NCBI GenBank assembly: GCA_030065255.1
Contig: JASJCX010000004.1
Location: 1-36,127, forward strand
Origin: Calothrix sp. MO_167.B42
GTDB taxonomy: Bacteria; Cyanobacteriota; Cyanobacteriia; Cyanobacteriales; Nostocaceae
DNA length: 36,127 nt
Direction: 5' to 3'
The notes under the pieces are model-generated. The model searched no databases, had not been told where the DNA came from, and saw nothing but the letters and a program-made list of their open reading frames with translations. Position 1 is the stretch's first letter. Every line of letters starts with the position of its first letter. The translations under genes were made by a program, and so were the position numbers. Of the stretch, positions 24,416 to 32,532 are shown piece after piece.

Positions 24416-24675
24416 ACTAGTGGTTCATCGCATTAGTTATGGAGGGAAGCATTCCAGCCCTCTTTAGAGGACTTTTGCTTTCAGACAGGGACTAAAAGTC
24501 CCTAGCGGATCTGATATACACCCAACAAAATTAATGCGATAGAGTACTAGTGGTTCATCGCATAAGTTATGAAGGGGAGCATTCCAGTCCTCTTTAGAGG
24601 ACTTTTGCTATGAGACAGGGACTTTTAGTCCCTGGCGGATTTGATATACACCCAACAAAATTAATGCGATAGAGT
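24416..24675 (+). repeat. 130-bp tandem direct repeat (two units) with double hairpins A and B
   Basis: ACTAG marks the unit boundaries at 24416, 24546 and 24676, exactly 130 bases apart. Each unit contains TTCATCGCAT, a CCTCT-TT-AGAGG stem, the linker TTTTGCT-TGAGAC-like, a GGGACT-N3-AGTCCC stem and GGCGGAT-TGATATACACCC. The loop of the second stem is AAA in one unit and TTT in the other. A degenerate upstream unit may begin near 24291. No gene is seen in 24237-24825. Confidence 0.88.
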
Positions 24676-24742
24676 ACTAGCGTTTTGATAATTGCTCAAT
24701 GTTTCACTTAAGAATAGTACCTGAAGATTAATGTATTCTTAA

Positions 24743-24782
24743 ACTTTCAGGATTAACCTTAAATAACAGGCATCCTGAAAGT
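24743..24782. promoter_or_regulatory. Inverted repeat upstream of phoX (candidate operator)
   Basis: ACTTTCAGGAT (24743-24753) and its exact complement (24772-24782) are separated by 18 bases that include GATTAACCTTAAATAAC, loosely like a cyanobacterial Pho box half-site (TTAACCT). It lies 44 bases before the phoX start. A regulatory role is inference; the 11-base spaced repeats of a standard Pho box are not present. Confidence 0.4.
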
Positions 24783-24825
24783 CTAGTTTAGTTTCACTAA
24801 CCGGTGGGGTGTAGGAAAAAAGCTG

Positions 24826-27039
24826 ATGAGTATTAAACGTAGGGATTTTTTACTATTCATGGCAGGGAGTGCAGGAGCATTAACCCTCAGCTCTTTGGGT
24901 GGGTGCAATAGTAACAGTGCCAATCAGTTCGTTATATCCTCTGGAAAATCATCATTTGCTTTTGAGCCAATTAAAGGCGCAATTCCCCTAGAAACTTCTG
25001 CCCTATCCCCAGAAGAACAGAAACAACAATACAGCGAATATGAAATTGTCGATGATTTAGTCTTGCCAGATGGGTATAAATACCAGGTAATTGCCGCATG
25101 GGGCGATGGCGTAGGAGATTCTCGCTTCGGTTACAATAATGACTACCTATCTTTTGTTCCTACGGGTGAAAACCAAGGATACCTATCGGTTAATTTTGAA
25201 TATATTAGTGCTATTCCCTGGATGCAAACCTATGAAGAAGTTATAGGAACAACACTACCTTTTGATGAAGTAAAAGCATTACTCAAGGGAAGAAACGCAG
25301 TTAATGCTTTTGCATTGCCCAATGATAATCCATTAAAACGCAAAATTAGGCAAATTTGTCAAGCAGCTTTTATAGATCAAGGAGTGGGGGTGATATCTAT
25401 CCGCAAAACTGGGGATGGCCAATGGGAACGTACTAATTCCCCAGCAGATAGAAGAATTACAGGTATTTCTGGGTTATCAGATGGACGTTATTTACAAGCC
25501 ACAGGACCAGCCATCGCAGTATTTCGCAAAAAAACTGGACAGGGGTATATAGATAAATTGAGCGATCGCATTATTGGTACTTTTGCCAATTGTGCTGGTG
25601 GAACCACTCCTTGGGGCACTGTTTTGAGTGCCGAAGAAAATTTTCAAGCTCAAGTTCCGGAACCAGTTTATGCTGATGGTACGTCATTCGATCCGAGTAA
25701 ATTACCCTTTGTTTTGGATCAAAAAGCTTTGTTTGGACAAGGTAATGTATTTGGATTAGCTGGTAACAAATATGGCTGGATTGTGGAGGTAGATCCAGCC
25801 AAACCCCAGGACTATGGCACTAAACATACTTGGTTGGGGCGTTATCGTCACGAAGCTGTGGGCATCAGGGTAGAGTCCGGGAAACCCCTGGCTTTTTATT
25901 CTGGATGCGATCGCCGGGGCGGTCATGTTTATAAGTTTATCAGTAGCGATCGCGTCAAAGATCCCCAAGATAAAGCTAATTCCCAACTACTGCAAAAGGG
26001 AATGCTCTATGCTGCAAAATTTAACCCCGACGGCACGGGGACTTGGATACCACTCAAAGCAGATACCCCAGTCAACCCAGACCTTCCCAGCCAAGTTGTA
26101 GGCAATCTCATTCCCTTACCCAAAGGACCACCAGCTCCTAAATTACAATTATTCCCTGATGTTCCAGATCCCATTGAAGGCGGGTACTTGGAGGTGACTC
26201 AAGACAAGGAAATAGCCCAGTATAAAAGTAAGTATAAACAATTAGGGGACCTCTATATCGGTAACGCCCAAGAAAAACAGGGCGCAATTTTAATTGATGC
26301 CCATTATGCAGCTAATTGTGCTGGTGCCACTTGTACAGCCCGTCCAGAAGATACAGAAGTTGCCCCCAATGGAGACTTATACATCAGCTTTACCTCTGGC
26401 TTTCCTAGTAAAGATGGTGGTCCCCATAGGCAAGTGTTTCAAGGACCCAAAGGAGAAGTACCCTACGAATATGGTTGGGTAATGCGATTAACAGAGGATA
26501 GTAATGACCCTGGTGCTTTGACCTTTAAATGGCAAATGTTAGCCACTGGTGGAGAACCCGCAGCTGGTGGCCTTGGTTTCGCCAACCCAGACAACTTGTT
26601 AATTAACCGTCAAGGTCATGTGTGGATGGTTACAGATATCTCCACCAGCAAAATGAACAAATCCCTTGCTAACCGGACTAATAGCCAAGGAAAATCAACT
26701 CCCTTATTAAATGTGTTCGGTAACAACACCATCTGGTTTATTCCTACTAGTGGGGATAATGCCAGTCAAGCCTTTTTATTTGCTACTGGACCGATGGAGT
26801 GTGAAATCACCGGGCCTTGTTTTACCCCTGACGAGCAAACAATGTTTGTTGCTATTCAGCATCCTGGAGAAGCTAACGGTATACGCAAAAGTAATACATC
26901 GCAGATGAGGGAAATTATGGTTACTACCACAACTGGAGAAGAATTCTTACAAAAACGCCAGGTTCCCATTGGATCTAACTGGCCTAGTAAAAATCCTGAT
27001 ACCCCGCCAAAACCAGCCATTGTTGCGATTAGTTCCTAA
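24826..27039 (+). CDS. phoX: PhoX-type alkaline phosphatase (DUF839), Tat-exported
   Basis: A 737-residue protein of the PhoX family: calcium- and iron-dependent phosphatases with a beta-propeller fold that release phosphate from esters outside the cytoplasm. The N-terminus KRRDFLLFMAGSAGALTLSSLGGC is a twin-arginine signal ending in a lipobox-like LGGC, so the protein may be lipid-anchored. Family blocks are GGTTPWGTVLSAEENF, GRYRHEAVG, FYSGCDRRGGHVYKF, ARPEDTEVAPNGDLYISFT and GFANPDNLLI; the Asp/Glu residues in these coordinate metals. The ATG at 24826 has AGGA upstream. An inverted repeat lies in the promoter region. Transcribed alone, with repeats on both sides. Confidence 0.87.
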   Translation: MSIKRRDFLLFMAGSAGALTLSSLGGCNSNSANQFVISSGKSSFAFEPIKGAIPLETSALSPEEQKQQYSEYEIVDDLVLPDGYKYQVIAAWGDGVGDSRFGYNNDYLSFVPTGENQGYLSVNFEYISAIPWMQTYEEVIGTTLPFDEVKALLKGRNAVNAFALPNDNPLKRKIRQICQAAFIDQGVGVISIRKTGDGQWERTNSPADRRITGISGLSDGRYLQATGPAIAVFRKKTGQGYIDKLSDRIIGTFANCAGGTTPWGTVLSAEENFQAQVPEPVYADGTSFDPSKLPFVLDQKALFGQGNVFGLAGNKYGWIVEVDPAKPQDYGTKHTWLGRYRHEAVGIRVESGKPLAFYSGCDRRGGHVYKFISSDRVKDPQDKANSQLLQKGMLYAAKFNPDGTGTWIPLKADTPVNPDLPSQVVGNLIPLPKGPPAPKLQLFPDVPDPIEGGYLEVTQDKEIAQYKSKYKQLGDLYIGNAQEKQGAILIDAHYAANCAGATCTARPEDTEVAPNGDLYISFTSGFPSKDGGPHRQVFQGPKGEVPYEYGWVMRLTEDSNDPGALTFKWQMLATGGEPAAGGLGFANPDNLLINRQGHVWMVTDISTSKMNKSLANRTNSQGKSTPLLNVFGNNTIWFIPTSGDNASQAFLFATGPMECEITGPCFTPDEQTMFVAIQHPGEANGIRKSNTSQMREIMVTTTTGEEFLQKRQVPIGSNWPSKNPDTPPKPAIVAISS

Positions 27040-27169
27040 AGCAGAACATAGACAACAGAATAATGGAGAGAAATCATTAGAACTGTCAAAATTAGATGGA
27101 GTATCCGAGAAAAGAGGTAAAAATATATGATAATATTTTTCAATAACTAGGGTAATTTTTCAAATATAA

Positions 27170-27214
27170 CAATGGACATATTGGTTAGGACAGCATTGTT
27201 CGACTCAAGAACTG
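27170..27214 (+). repeat. Dispersed repeat CAATGGACATATTGGTTA, copy 2
   Basis: Close match to 22280-22325. In both places a CAACTGT-type array follows downstream. Confidence 0.7.
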
Positions 27215-27239
27215 TCAATCGTCTGATGAAGTGATGAAG

Positions 27240-27376
27240 TGATGAGGGGAGTGTGGGTAGTGTGCAGAGTGCGGGAGGTTTAACCATCAACTACCAACTA
27301 TCAACTATCAACTCCTACCGTTCGGCTGAGCTCACGGCCGAAGCCTGTCAACTGTCAACTGTCAACTGTCAACATG
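27240..27376. repeat. STRRs interrupted by the 28-bp palindromic repeat
   Basis: A GAGTGTGGG-type stretch (27243-27278) is followed by CAACTAT units (27285-27313), then the palindromic repeat 27318-27345 (exact reverse complement of 8438-8465), then four TGTCAAC units (27346-27374). The whole array lies between phoX and the Crp/Fnr regulator; no gene is seen in 27040-27406. Confidence 0.8.
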
Positions 27377-27406
27377 GGTACACCGATAACCAACCAGTAA
27401 CATAAA

Positions 27407-27991
27407 GTGATACCGACTACCCTCCCACCTCCATCCATACCACCAGCAAAATTACGGCAACAAGTATTTACTCGCCGTGAAGTAATGCCAGTACATCATG
27501 ATATTTTGTGGCGTATTGACCTTGGAGTAGTTCGCACTCAAACAATGAATGAAGATGGTGTAGCAATTACTTTAGGTTACTGGGGAGTTGGGGATTTAAT
27601 TGGTTATCCTTTATCGAAAATAAAGCCCTATCAAATTGAATGTTTAACAGATATAAAAGTTACAGTATTACCACTGGAACTGTGGCATAAAAATGTTAAT
27701 GGATTATTAAATCACATTCAACAATCTGAAGAACTATTAAACATTATTCACCACCAGCCAGTGTCCCTACGTTTGTGGAAATTTCTACTGTGGCTGGGTG
27801 AAAAGTTTGGGATCGCAGTAGAAAAAGGAAAATTAATCGATTTGTGCGTGACTCATCAGGAACTTGCAGAAGTTTTAAATACAACTAGAGTCACCGTAAC
27901 CCGCATATTAAAAGAGTTTGAGGCGCAAGGAAAAATTATACGTCACAAGAAAGCTATTATTTTACGGTTGCCAAATCAATTAACACCATAG
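27407..27991 (+). CDS. Crp/Fnr family transcriptional regulator
   Basis: A 194-residue regulator. Residues about 20-110 form a short cyclic-nucleotide-binding-like beta barrel (FTRREVMPVHHDILWRIDLGVVRTQTM, GYWGVGDLIGYPLSK). Residues about 125-190 hold the winged helix: VTHQELAEVLNTTRVTVTRILKEFEAQGKI, the Crp-type helix-turn-helix. The cyclic-AMP-binding residues of CRP and the N-terminal cysteines of FNR are not seen, so the ligand is unknown; it is not NtcA. The start is a GTG at 27407 without a ribosome site; a later ATG at 27485 would cut into the conserved barrel. An STRR lies about 30 bases upstream. Its targets cannot be told from context. Confidence 0.82.
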   Translation: MIPTTLPPPSIPPAKLRQQVFTRREVMPVHHDILWRIDLGVVRTQTMNEDGVAITLGYWGVGDLIGYPLSKIKPYQIECLTDIKVTVLPLELWHKNVNGLLNHIQQSEELLNIIHHQPVSLRLWKFLLWLGEKFGIAVEKGKLIDLCVTHQELAEVLNTTRVTVTRILKEFEAQGKIIRHKKAIILRLPNQLTP

Positions 27992-28021
27992 TTCCAGTTG
28001 ATAATCTTACTTTTAACCTAA

Positions 28022-28110
28022 TATAGCAGTAGACATATTGGTTAGGACTGTCAACTGTCAACTGTCAACATCAAAAACATCCTAACTATCTAATGCAACT
28101 GCTATATATT
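28022..28110. mobile_element. Small MITE-like element with ATATAGCAGT ends
   Basis: Imperfect inverted ends: TATAGCAGTAGACAT ... GGTTAGGAC on the left and GTCCTAAC-like ... ATGCAACTGCTATA on the right. Three CAACTGT units lie inside the left half. Related single ends are at 24233 and 22280. Nothing else recognised between 27992 and 28351. Confidence 0.6.
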
Positions 28111-28351
28111 ATAGAGAAATTATTATAGAAAAACTTAAGATTTTTAGCAGTGGAAGTGTTACTAATAAAAAAGGTGGTAGCCGTGGAAAAATGGACTGTG
28201 AATTTCCTGTAAACTTTCCATTTATATCTTTGGCAACAGCCAATAATTCTGGTAGAATCCCTTTTAAACTCATGGATGATTTTTCTGGATACAAAATAAA
28301 CAGTAAATGCTACTATGAGAAATATATTTGGTGTGAGTGAGAATCTAAATA

Positions 28352-29938
28352 ATGAGTAAACTATTTTTAAATGCTCTAAGAATGAGCCCCGTGGTCTTAG
28401 CTGCCACTTTTAGTGTTGCTAACTCCGCGATCGCAGGAGAAATAACTTCAGTCTCACAGTTGACTGATAATTCTTCCCAAGAGATGGGTCAAGTGACTTC
28501 CGTATCTCAGTTTTCTGACGTACAACCTACAGACTGGGCATTCCAAGCATTGCAATCCCTAGTTGAACGCTACGGTTGTATTGCTGGTTATCCCAATGGT
28601 ACATATCGTGGGAACCGTGCCTTAACCCGTTATGAGTTTGCTGCTGGTTTAAATGCTTGTTTGGATCGGGTTAACGAACTGATCGCTACAGCCACTGCTG
28701 ACCTAGTAACCAAAGAAGACCTAGCAACCTTACAACGCTTACAAGAAGAATTTTCTGCTGAATTAGCAACCTTGCGCGGTCGAGTAGATTCCTTAGAAGC
28801 CCGTACAGCTGAATTGGAAGCAAACCAGTTTTCTACCACCACCAAATTAAAAGGGGAAGCAATTTTTTCTTTGTCCAGCGCATTTGGAGATGAAAGGGCT
28901 GACGGTACTGGTGATGATATAGATGACAACATCACTTTTTCCAGTCGGGTACGTCTGAATTTATTAACCAGCTTCACTGGCACAGACCAGTTGCAAACCC
29001 GTTTAGAAGCAGCGAATATTACTCCATTCGATGATGCTACTGGTACTAACATGGCTCGCTTGGGCTTTGACAGTAACACTGACGACAATCAGATTGAAGT
29101 TGATAAACTCAACTATTCCTTTAACTTAGCCCTAGCTAAGATTAAGGTTGATGCCATCGGTGGTGAATTAAACGAGAACGTTAACGTTTTCAATCCCCTA
29201 TTTAAGAGTAGTGGAAGTGGTGCTTTGTCACGGTATGGGCGTTTCAGTCCCATTTACCGCCAAGCCTTTGATGGTTCTGGTGTAACCCTAAGTTTCAATC
29301 CTAATGGTAGATTCACCTTCAATGCAGCCTACTATGGACATAATGCTGATAGTCCTGAAGATGGAGAGGGTCTTTACAATGGTGCTAATACCGCCTTTGC
29401 TCAGATCCAGTTCAAGCCTAGCAAACAATTAGGTATTGGTCTTGCTTACGCTCGTACTTATCAAAATAATGGTGATATTAACCTACTCAACAGCACAGGT
29501 GGCGAATTTGCTGCCGATCCTTTCGACGGTGATGCAACCGTAGCTAACAACTATGGTGTCCAGGCTTCCTTCCGACCCAGCGATAAAATTGTTGTCAGTG
29601 GTTGGGCTGGTTTAACCAATGCGGAAGCTAAATCTGGTGTCAACGATGGTGCTGACGCTGATATTTTCTACTGGTCTGCGAACGTGGGTATTCAAGACTT
29701 TGGTGCAGAAGGTAATGTCTTGGGTTTAATTATTGGTCAATCACCCAGAGTTACCGATAATGATGTTGCTGGTCGTGAAGATGATGATACTTCCTTCCAT
29801 CTAGAAGGTCTTTACAAGGTGAAGCTGAGTGACAATATCGCCGTTACTCCTGGTTTGATTGTTATCTTCAACCCCGAGCATAACAGCGACAACGATACCG
29901 TTTATGTAGGTACTATTCGTACCACCTTCAAGTTCTAA
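28352..29938 (+). CDS. SLH-domain porin (iron uptake porin / OprB-like)
   Basis: A 528-residue cyanobacterial outer-membrane porin. The signal peptide covers about residues 1-29 (cleavage near AIA). An SLH domain at about 52-112 (FSDVQPTDWAFQALQSLVERYGCIAGYPNGTYRG, RALTRYEFAAGLNACLDRV) binds the peptidoglycan layer. A coiled coil follows at about 118-158 (LATLQRLQEEFSAELATLRGRVDSLEARTAELEAN). The rest is a beta-barrel with alternating residues and acidic loops, ending in the outer-membrane signature phenylalanine (TTFKF). This is the architecture of the SomA/SomB family, now often annotated as iron uptake porin. The ATG at 28352 was taken. A strong terminator follows. Confidence 0.9.
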   Translation: MSKLFLNALRMSPVVLAATFSVANSAIAGEITSVSQLTDNSSQEMGQVTSVSQFSDVQPTDWAFQALQSLVERYGCIAGYPNGTYRGNRALTRYEFAAGLNACLDRVNELIATATADLVTKEDLATLQRLQEEFSAELATLRGRVDSLEARTAELEANQFSTTTKLKGEAIFSLSSAFGDERADGTGDDIDDNITFSSRVRLNLLTSFTGTDQLQTRLEAANITPFDDATGTNMARLGFDSNTDDNQIEVDKLNYSFNLALAKIKVDAIGGELNENVNVFNPLFKSSGSGALSRYGRFSPIYRQAFDGSGVTLSFNPNGRFTFNAAYYGHNADSPEDGEGLYNGANTAFAQIQFKPSKQLGIGLAYARTYQNNGDINLLNSTGGEFAADPFDGDATVANNYGVQASFRPSDKIVVSGWAGLTNAEAKSGVNDGADADIFYWSANVGIQDFGAEGNVLGLIIGQSPRVTDNDVAGREDDDTSFHLEGLYKVKLSDNIAVTPGLIVIFNPEHNSDNDTVYVGTIRTTFKF

Positions 29939-29963
29939 AATCGATAATTTTTAGTTATCTACG

Positions 29964-29991
29964 AAACCCGTCCATAGGACGGGTTTTTTTT
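29964..29991 (+). terminator. Rho-independent terminator of the porin gene
   Basis: A ten-base perfect stem (AAACCCGTCC and its complement) with an ATA loop, followed by a run of Ts, 25 bases after the porin stop codon. Textbook intrinsic terminator. Confidence 0.92.
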
Positions 29992-30013
29992 ATCGGTGTC
30001 AATCAATGTGAAC

Positions 30014-30169
30014 TCATATCATGTCCGGGGGCATACCCATAGTATGTCATTGCGAGTGGAACGAAGTGAAACGACGCAATCACAAGGCCTTTGGGATTGC
30101 TTCCCTACTCTGCGAGAACGCTTTCAGCGAACGGTCGCAATGACGGTTATTTAAACGGACATGATATCA
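30014..30169. repeat. Nested palindromic element (TGATATCATGTCCG / GTCATTGCGA)
   Basis: Outer arms TCATATCATGTCCG (30014-30027) and CGGACATGATATCA (30156-30169) pair with one mismatch. Inner arms GTCATTGCGA (30046-30055) and TCGCAATGAC (30135-30144) pair perfectly. A related solo end, TGATATCATTTCCG, is at 33910. Confidence 0.75.
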
Positions 30170-30201
30170 GACGTTCGGCGAAGCTCAGTCAAGCCGTCGA
30201 A
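30169..30201 (-). repeat. GTTCGGC-family palindromic repeat fragment
   Basis: Reverse complement of 10557-10588 with one mismatch; directly abuts the preceding element. Confidence 0.7.
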
Positions 30202-30240
30202 TGATTTTGGATTTTAGGTTTACAACCTTTAATCCCATTT

Positions 30241-30270
30241 GGGATTGAAAATCCCAGTCTCATAGCATAG
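30241..30270 (-). repeat. Double-hairpin repeat, copy E (second hairpin and linker only)
   Basis: On the minus strand, GCTATGAGACT followed by the hairpin GGGATT-TTC-AATCCC, as in copy D at 13.2 kb. The first hairpin is absent. Confidence 0.6.
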
Positions 30271-30303
30271 TTTGTTCAATCCGTTCAACATGAAATTAAC
30301 TTC

Positions 30304-31425
30304 TTAATGATGGTGATGGTGATGGTGATGGTGATTAGTAGTTTGTGAATTAACCGTTGTTCCTTGTTCCGAGATTAATTCAGTAATGTGAGGATTAGCC
30401 CATTGTGCAACCATTGCTAAAAATTCTGGATGATCGTTCACGCAGGCCATTTGTATATAACTTACATCAGCGTGCTGCTTTTCCAGGTCGTGAATAATAT
30501 GGTGTACGTCTAACAGGGTTTCATGGTTTTCCGTAGCAAAGCCAATGGGCATAAAGATGATAGCTTTTGCACCCAACTGGATCAGGTTTTTGGCTGCTTG
30601 GGTAGCATTGGGCTGAGTCCATTCAATCAAAGGCGTATCATGGTTCAACCAGCCTACGGAAATTAAGGGATAGCGGTTGATTAATTTATCCCTTACTAAG
30701 TCATATAGTGCTTGACTTTCGGTAATTCCCGAGGTAAATCCCTTAGCTTTATGGGGACAGCCATGGTTTGTCAACACAATGCCAATTTCCGAAGGGAGAT
30801 GGGTGCTAACTAAACTAGATTCGATTTCTGACTCTACTAAATTTGCCATCAAATCGATGTAAGCTGGCTCATTAAAGAAAGAGGGAATATAACGCTGACC
30901 CTTAATCCAATGATCCTCCCCATCAGCAATATTATCTAGGGCCTTATTTACTTGTTCAATAGCTATACCACTGGTGAAGATGGAATCCACCACTAACAGT
31001 GGATAAATCAACAACTTCTCAAACCCAGCTGCTTTAATTTGCTCTAATACTTGGGAGGGAAGAAAAGGAGCACAGAAGTTGAAAGCTTTGAATACTTGAA
31101 CCCTATCCCCCCATTTGCTCTGTAGGTTCTTCTCAATCCCTGCCCGTTGTTTTTCAAAGATAGAATTGTGGGGGGAAATAAAATCATCATGCTTGTGTCC
31201 CCATTCATGGCGATCGAATAATGCCAATAGTTTTGCCAGGGGGGGATAAATCCAAGTTGGTACGGGTGCAAACTTTGCTGTCAGTAGATTTAAAGCTTGC
31301 TCGTTGTAATTAGCAAAATCTTCATAGCTTTCTACTTCTCCGTAACCCATGAGCAATACAGCAACGCGCTCTTGATTCGGTAGATATTCTGGACTTTTGT
31401 TTAGGGTATCTGAGATAGCAACCAC
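30304..31425 (-). CDS. Ferrochelatase-family protein with C-terminal polyhistidine
   Basis: A 373-residue protein of the ferrochelatase (HemH-type chelatase) superfamily. The fold markers are VAVLLMGYGEVESYEDF at the N-terminus, YPLLVVDSIFTSGIAIEQV in the middle, VLTNHGCPHKAKGF (the His fits the family's metal-inserting histidine) and PIGFATENHETLLDVHHII (the Glu fits the proton acceptor). It differs from the standard cyanobacterial HemH, lacking both the LLNLGGP start and the C-terminal chlorophyll-binding helix, so it is a paralogue that may insert another metal or use another tetrapyrrole. It ends in nine consecutive histidines, coded by alternating CAC and CAT, suited to binding Ni, Co, Zn or Cu. 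The GTG start at 31425 has GAGGAA upstream. Confidence 0.78.
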   Translation of the reverse strand: MVAISDTLNKSPEYLPNQERVAVLLMGYGEVESYEDFANYNEQALNLLTAKFAPVPTWIYPPLAKLLALFDRHEWGHKHDDFISPHNSIFEKQRAGIEKNLQSKWGDRVQVFKAFNFCAPFLPSQVLEQIKAAGFEKLLIYPLLVVDSIFTSGIAIEQVNKALDNIADGEDHWIKGQRYIPSFFNEPAYIDLMANLVESEIESSLVSTHLPSEIGIVLTNHGCPHKAKGFTSGITESQALYDLVRDKLINRYPLISVGWLNHDTPLIEWTQPNATQAAKNLIQLGAKAIIFMPIGFATENHETLLDVHHIIHDLEKQHADVSYIQMACVNDHPEFLAMVAQWANPHITELISEQGTTVNSQTTNHHHHHHHHH

Positions 31426-31761
31426 AGCGAGTTCCTCAATACAATCAGAGTGGAGAGATAAAAAATAGCTTGGTGTTTTTTCTTACTAAACCATTATTAT
31501 CCCTTCCAGGGGGATAGGATATGAACAAACATTAACAAAGTATTAACTGTTGTATCCTCTTGTAATTGCTACAGACTAAGTATAAGACCCCATAAGGCGA
31601 CAAGCCTATGTATAGCTCCCCTTACGGCTAAATTAACATTTAGCAACAAGTTGTTATTAGATATGTTACCCAGGGAAAAATCTTTATAATTGCTTAACTT
31701 CACAATGTCATGGTAGATACACAATTGATATGAGCAGGGCAAGAAATTTGATTGTTGATAC
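31426..31761. other. Divergent intergenic region, no gene recognised
   Basis: Contains the promoters of the chelatase-like gene (minus) and the hydrolase-like gene (plus). A TATCCC/GGGATA inverted pair lies near 31498-31518 and a CATAAGGC ... GCCTATG imperfect hairpin near 31590-31610. Neither matches a riboswitch I know. Confidence 0.4.
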
Positions 31762-32376
31762 ATGAACAGAAAAATGAAGATTATTGTTTGCCCTGGAATT
31801 CATGAACCAGGATTAACTGATAATTTTGTATTAAATTGCTTAGAGCCAGTAGTCGAAAAACTTGACAAAGAAGGTTCAATAGATATACTGATTTATCCAG
31901 GTCAAGGATTGGCGAGTTTATCAGGTTTGCATATTTTAAAATTTTTATGGGAACGCACTCAGGCAGTTTCTTGGGGGTACCCTTGGGAAATTTTCCCAGA
32001 AACTCCATTAGTTTTTATTAGCTTTAGTGCGGGAGTTGTGGGTGCAATGTTCGCAGCAACAAATTGGCATATTCTGGGAGGTGTCATCAAAGCCTTTGTT
32101 GCTATAGATGGTTGGGGAGTACCACTGTGGGGTGAATTTCCCATTCACCGCATCAGTCACGATTACTTTACCCATTGGAGTGCAAAAATCCTCGGTGGTG
32201 GGCACAATAACTTTTATGCAGAGCCATCCGTCGAGCATTTACAAATGTGGCGAGAGCCACAGAGCATTCAAGGCTGGTGGGTAGACTCGCCAATCGGGGG
32301 TTCATCTGCCAATCAAAAACTGAGTTTAACTCAATTTTTATACCTGCTATTGCAGGACGACTATGAAAAAAAATAG
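31762..32376 (+). CDS. Conserved alpha/beta-hydrolase-like protein
   Basis: A 204-residue protein that looks like an alpha/beta hydrolase without full catalytic support. The N-terminus MKIIVCPGIHEPGLTDNF gives the first strand and an oxyanion-type loop. FISFSAGVVGAMFAA at about residues 86-100 resembles a nucleophile elbow (S-x-S-A-G). HISHDYF and HNNFYAEPSVEHLQMW supply candidate histidines. The family seems restricted to cyanobacteria and its substrate is unknown. An internal ATG at 31774 is an equally good start; neither has a clear ribosome site. It is divergent from the ferrochelatase-like gene. Confidence 0.7.
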   Translation: MNRKMKIIVCPGIHEPGLTDNFVLNCLEPVVEKLDKEGSIDILIYPGQGLASLSGLHILKFLWERTQAVSWGYPWEIFPETPLVFISFSAGVVGAMFAATNWHILGGVIKAFVAIDGWGVPLWGEFPIHRISHDYFTHWSAKILGGGHNNFYAEPSVEHLQMWREPQSIQGWWVDSPIGGSSANQKLSLTQFLYLLLQDDYEKK

Positions 32377-32532
32377 TCCGGAAAATGGATTTAGTAATCG
32401 GGAGTGAGAAATTAGAAAATTAAGAGTGGAGTTATTCTAGTTATGAATCAACAAATTCTAGATTGCAAAGTCTATAAACTAAGTAATGCTCCTATAAACT
32501 CCATCCCGTTGATCTCTATCACTAATGTTTAG

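Noticed and set aside
24416-24675. CRISPR-like tandem repeats
   Set aside because: The 130-bp units have no spacer structure and no cas genes are nearby; the STRR arrays are uninterrupted heptamers.
31560-31680. Riboswitch-like segment upstream of the hydrolase-like gene
   Set aside because: Only weak hairpins; no match to conserved cobalamin, TPP or other riboswitch cores that I know.
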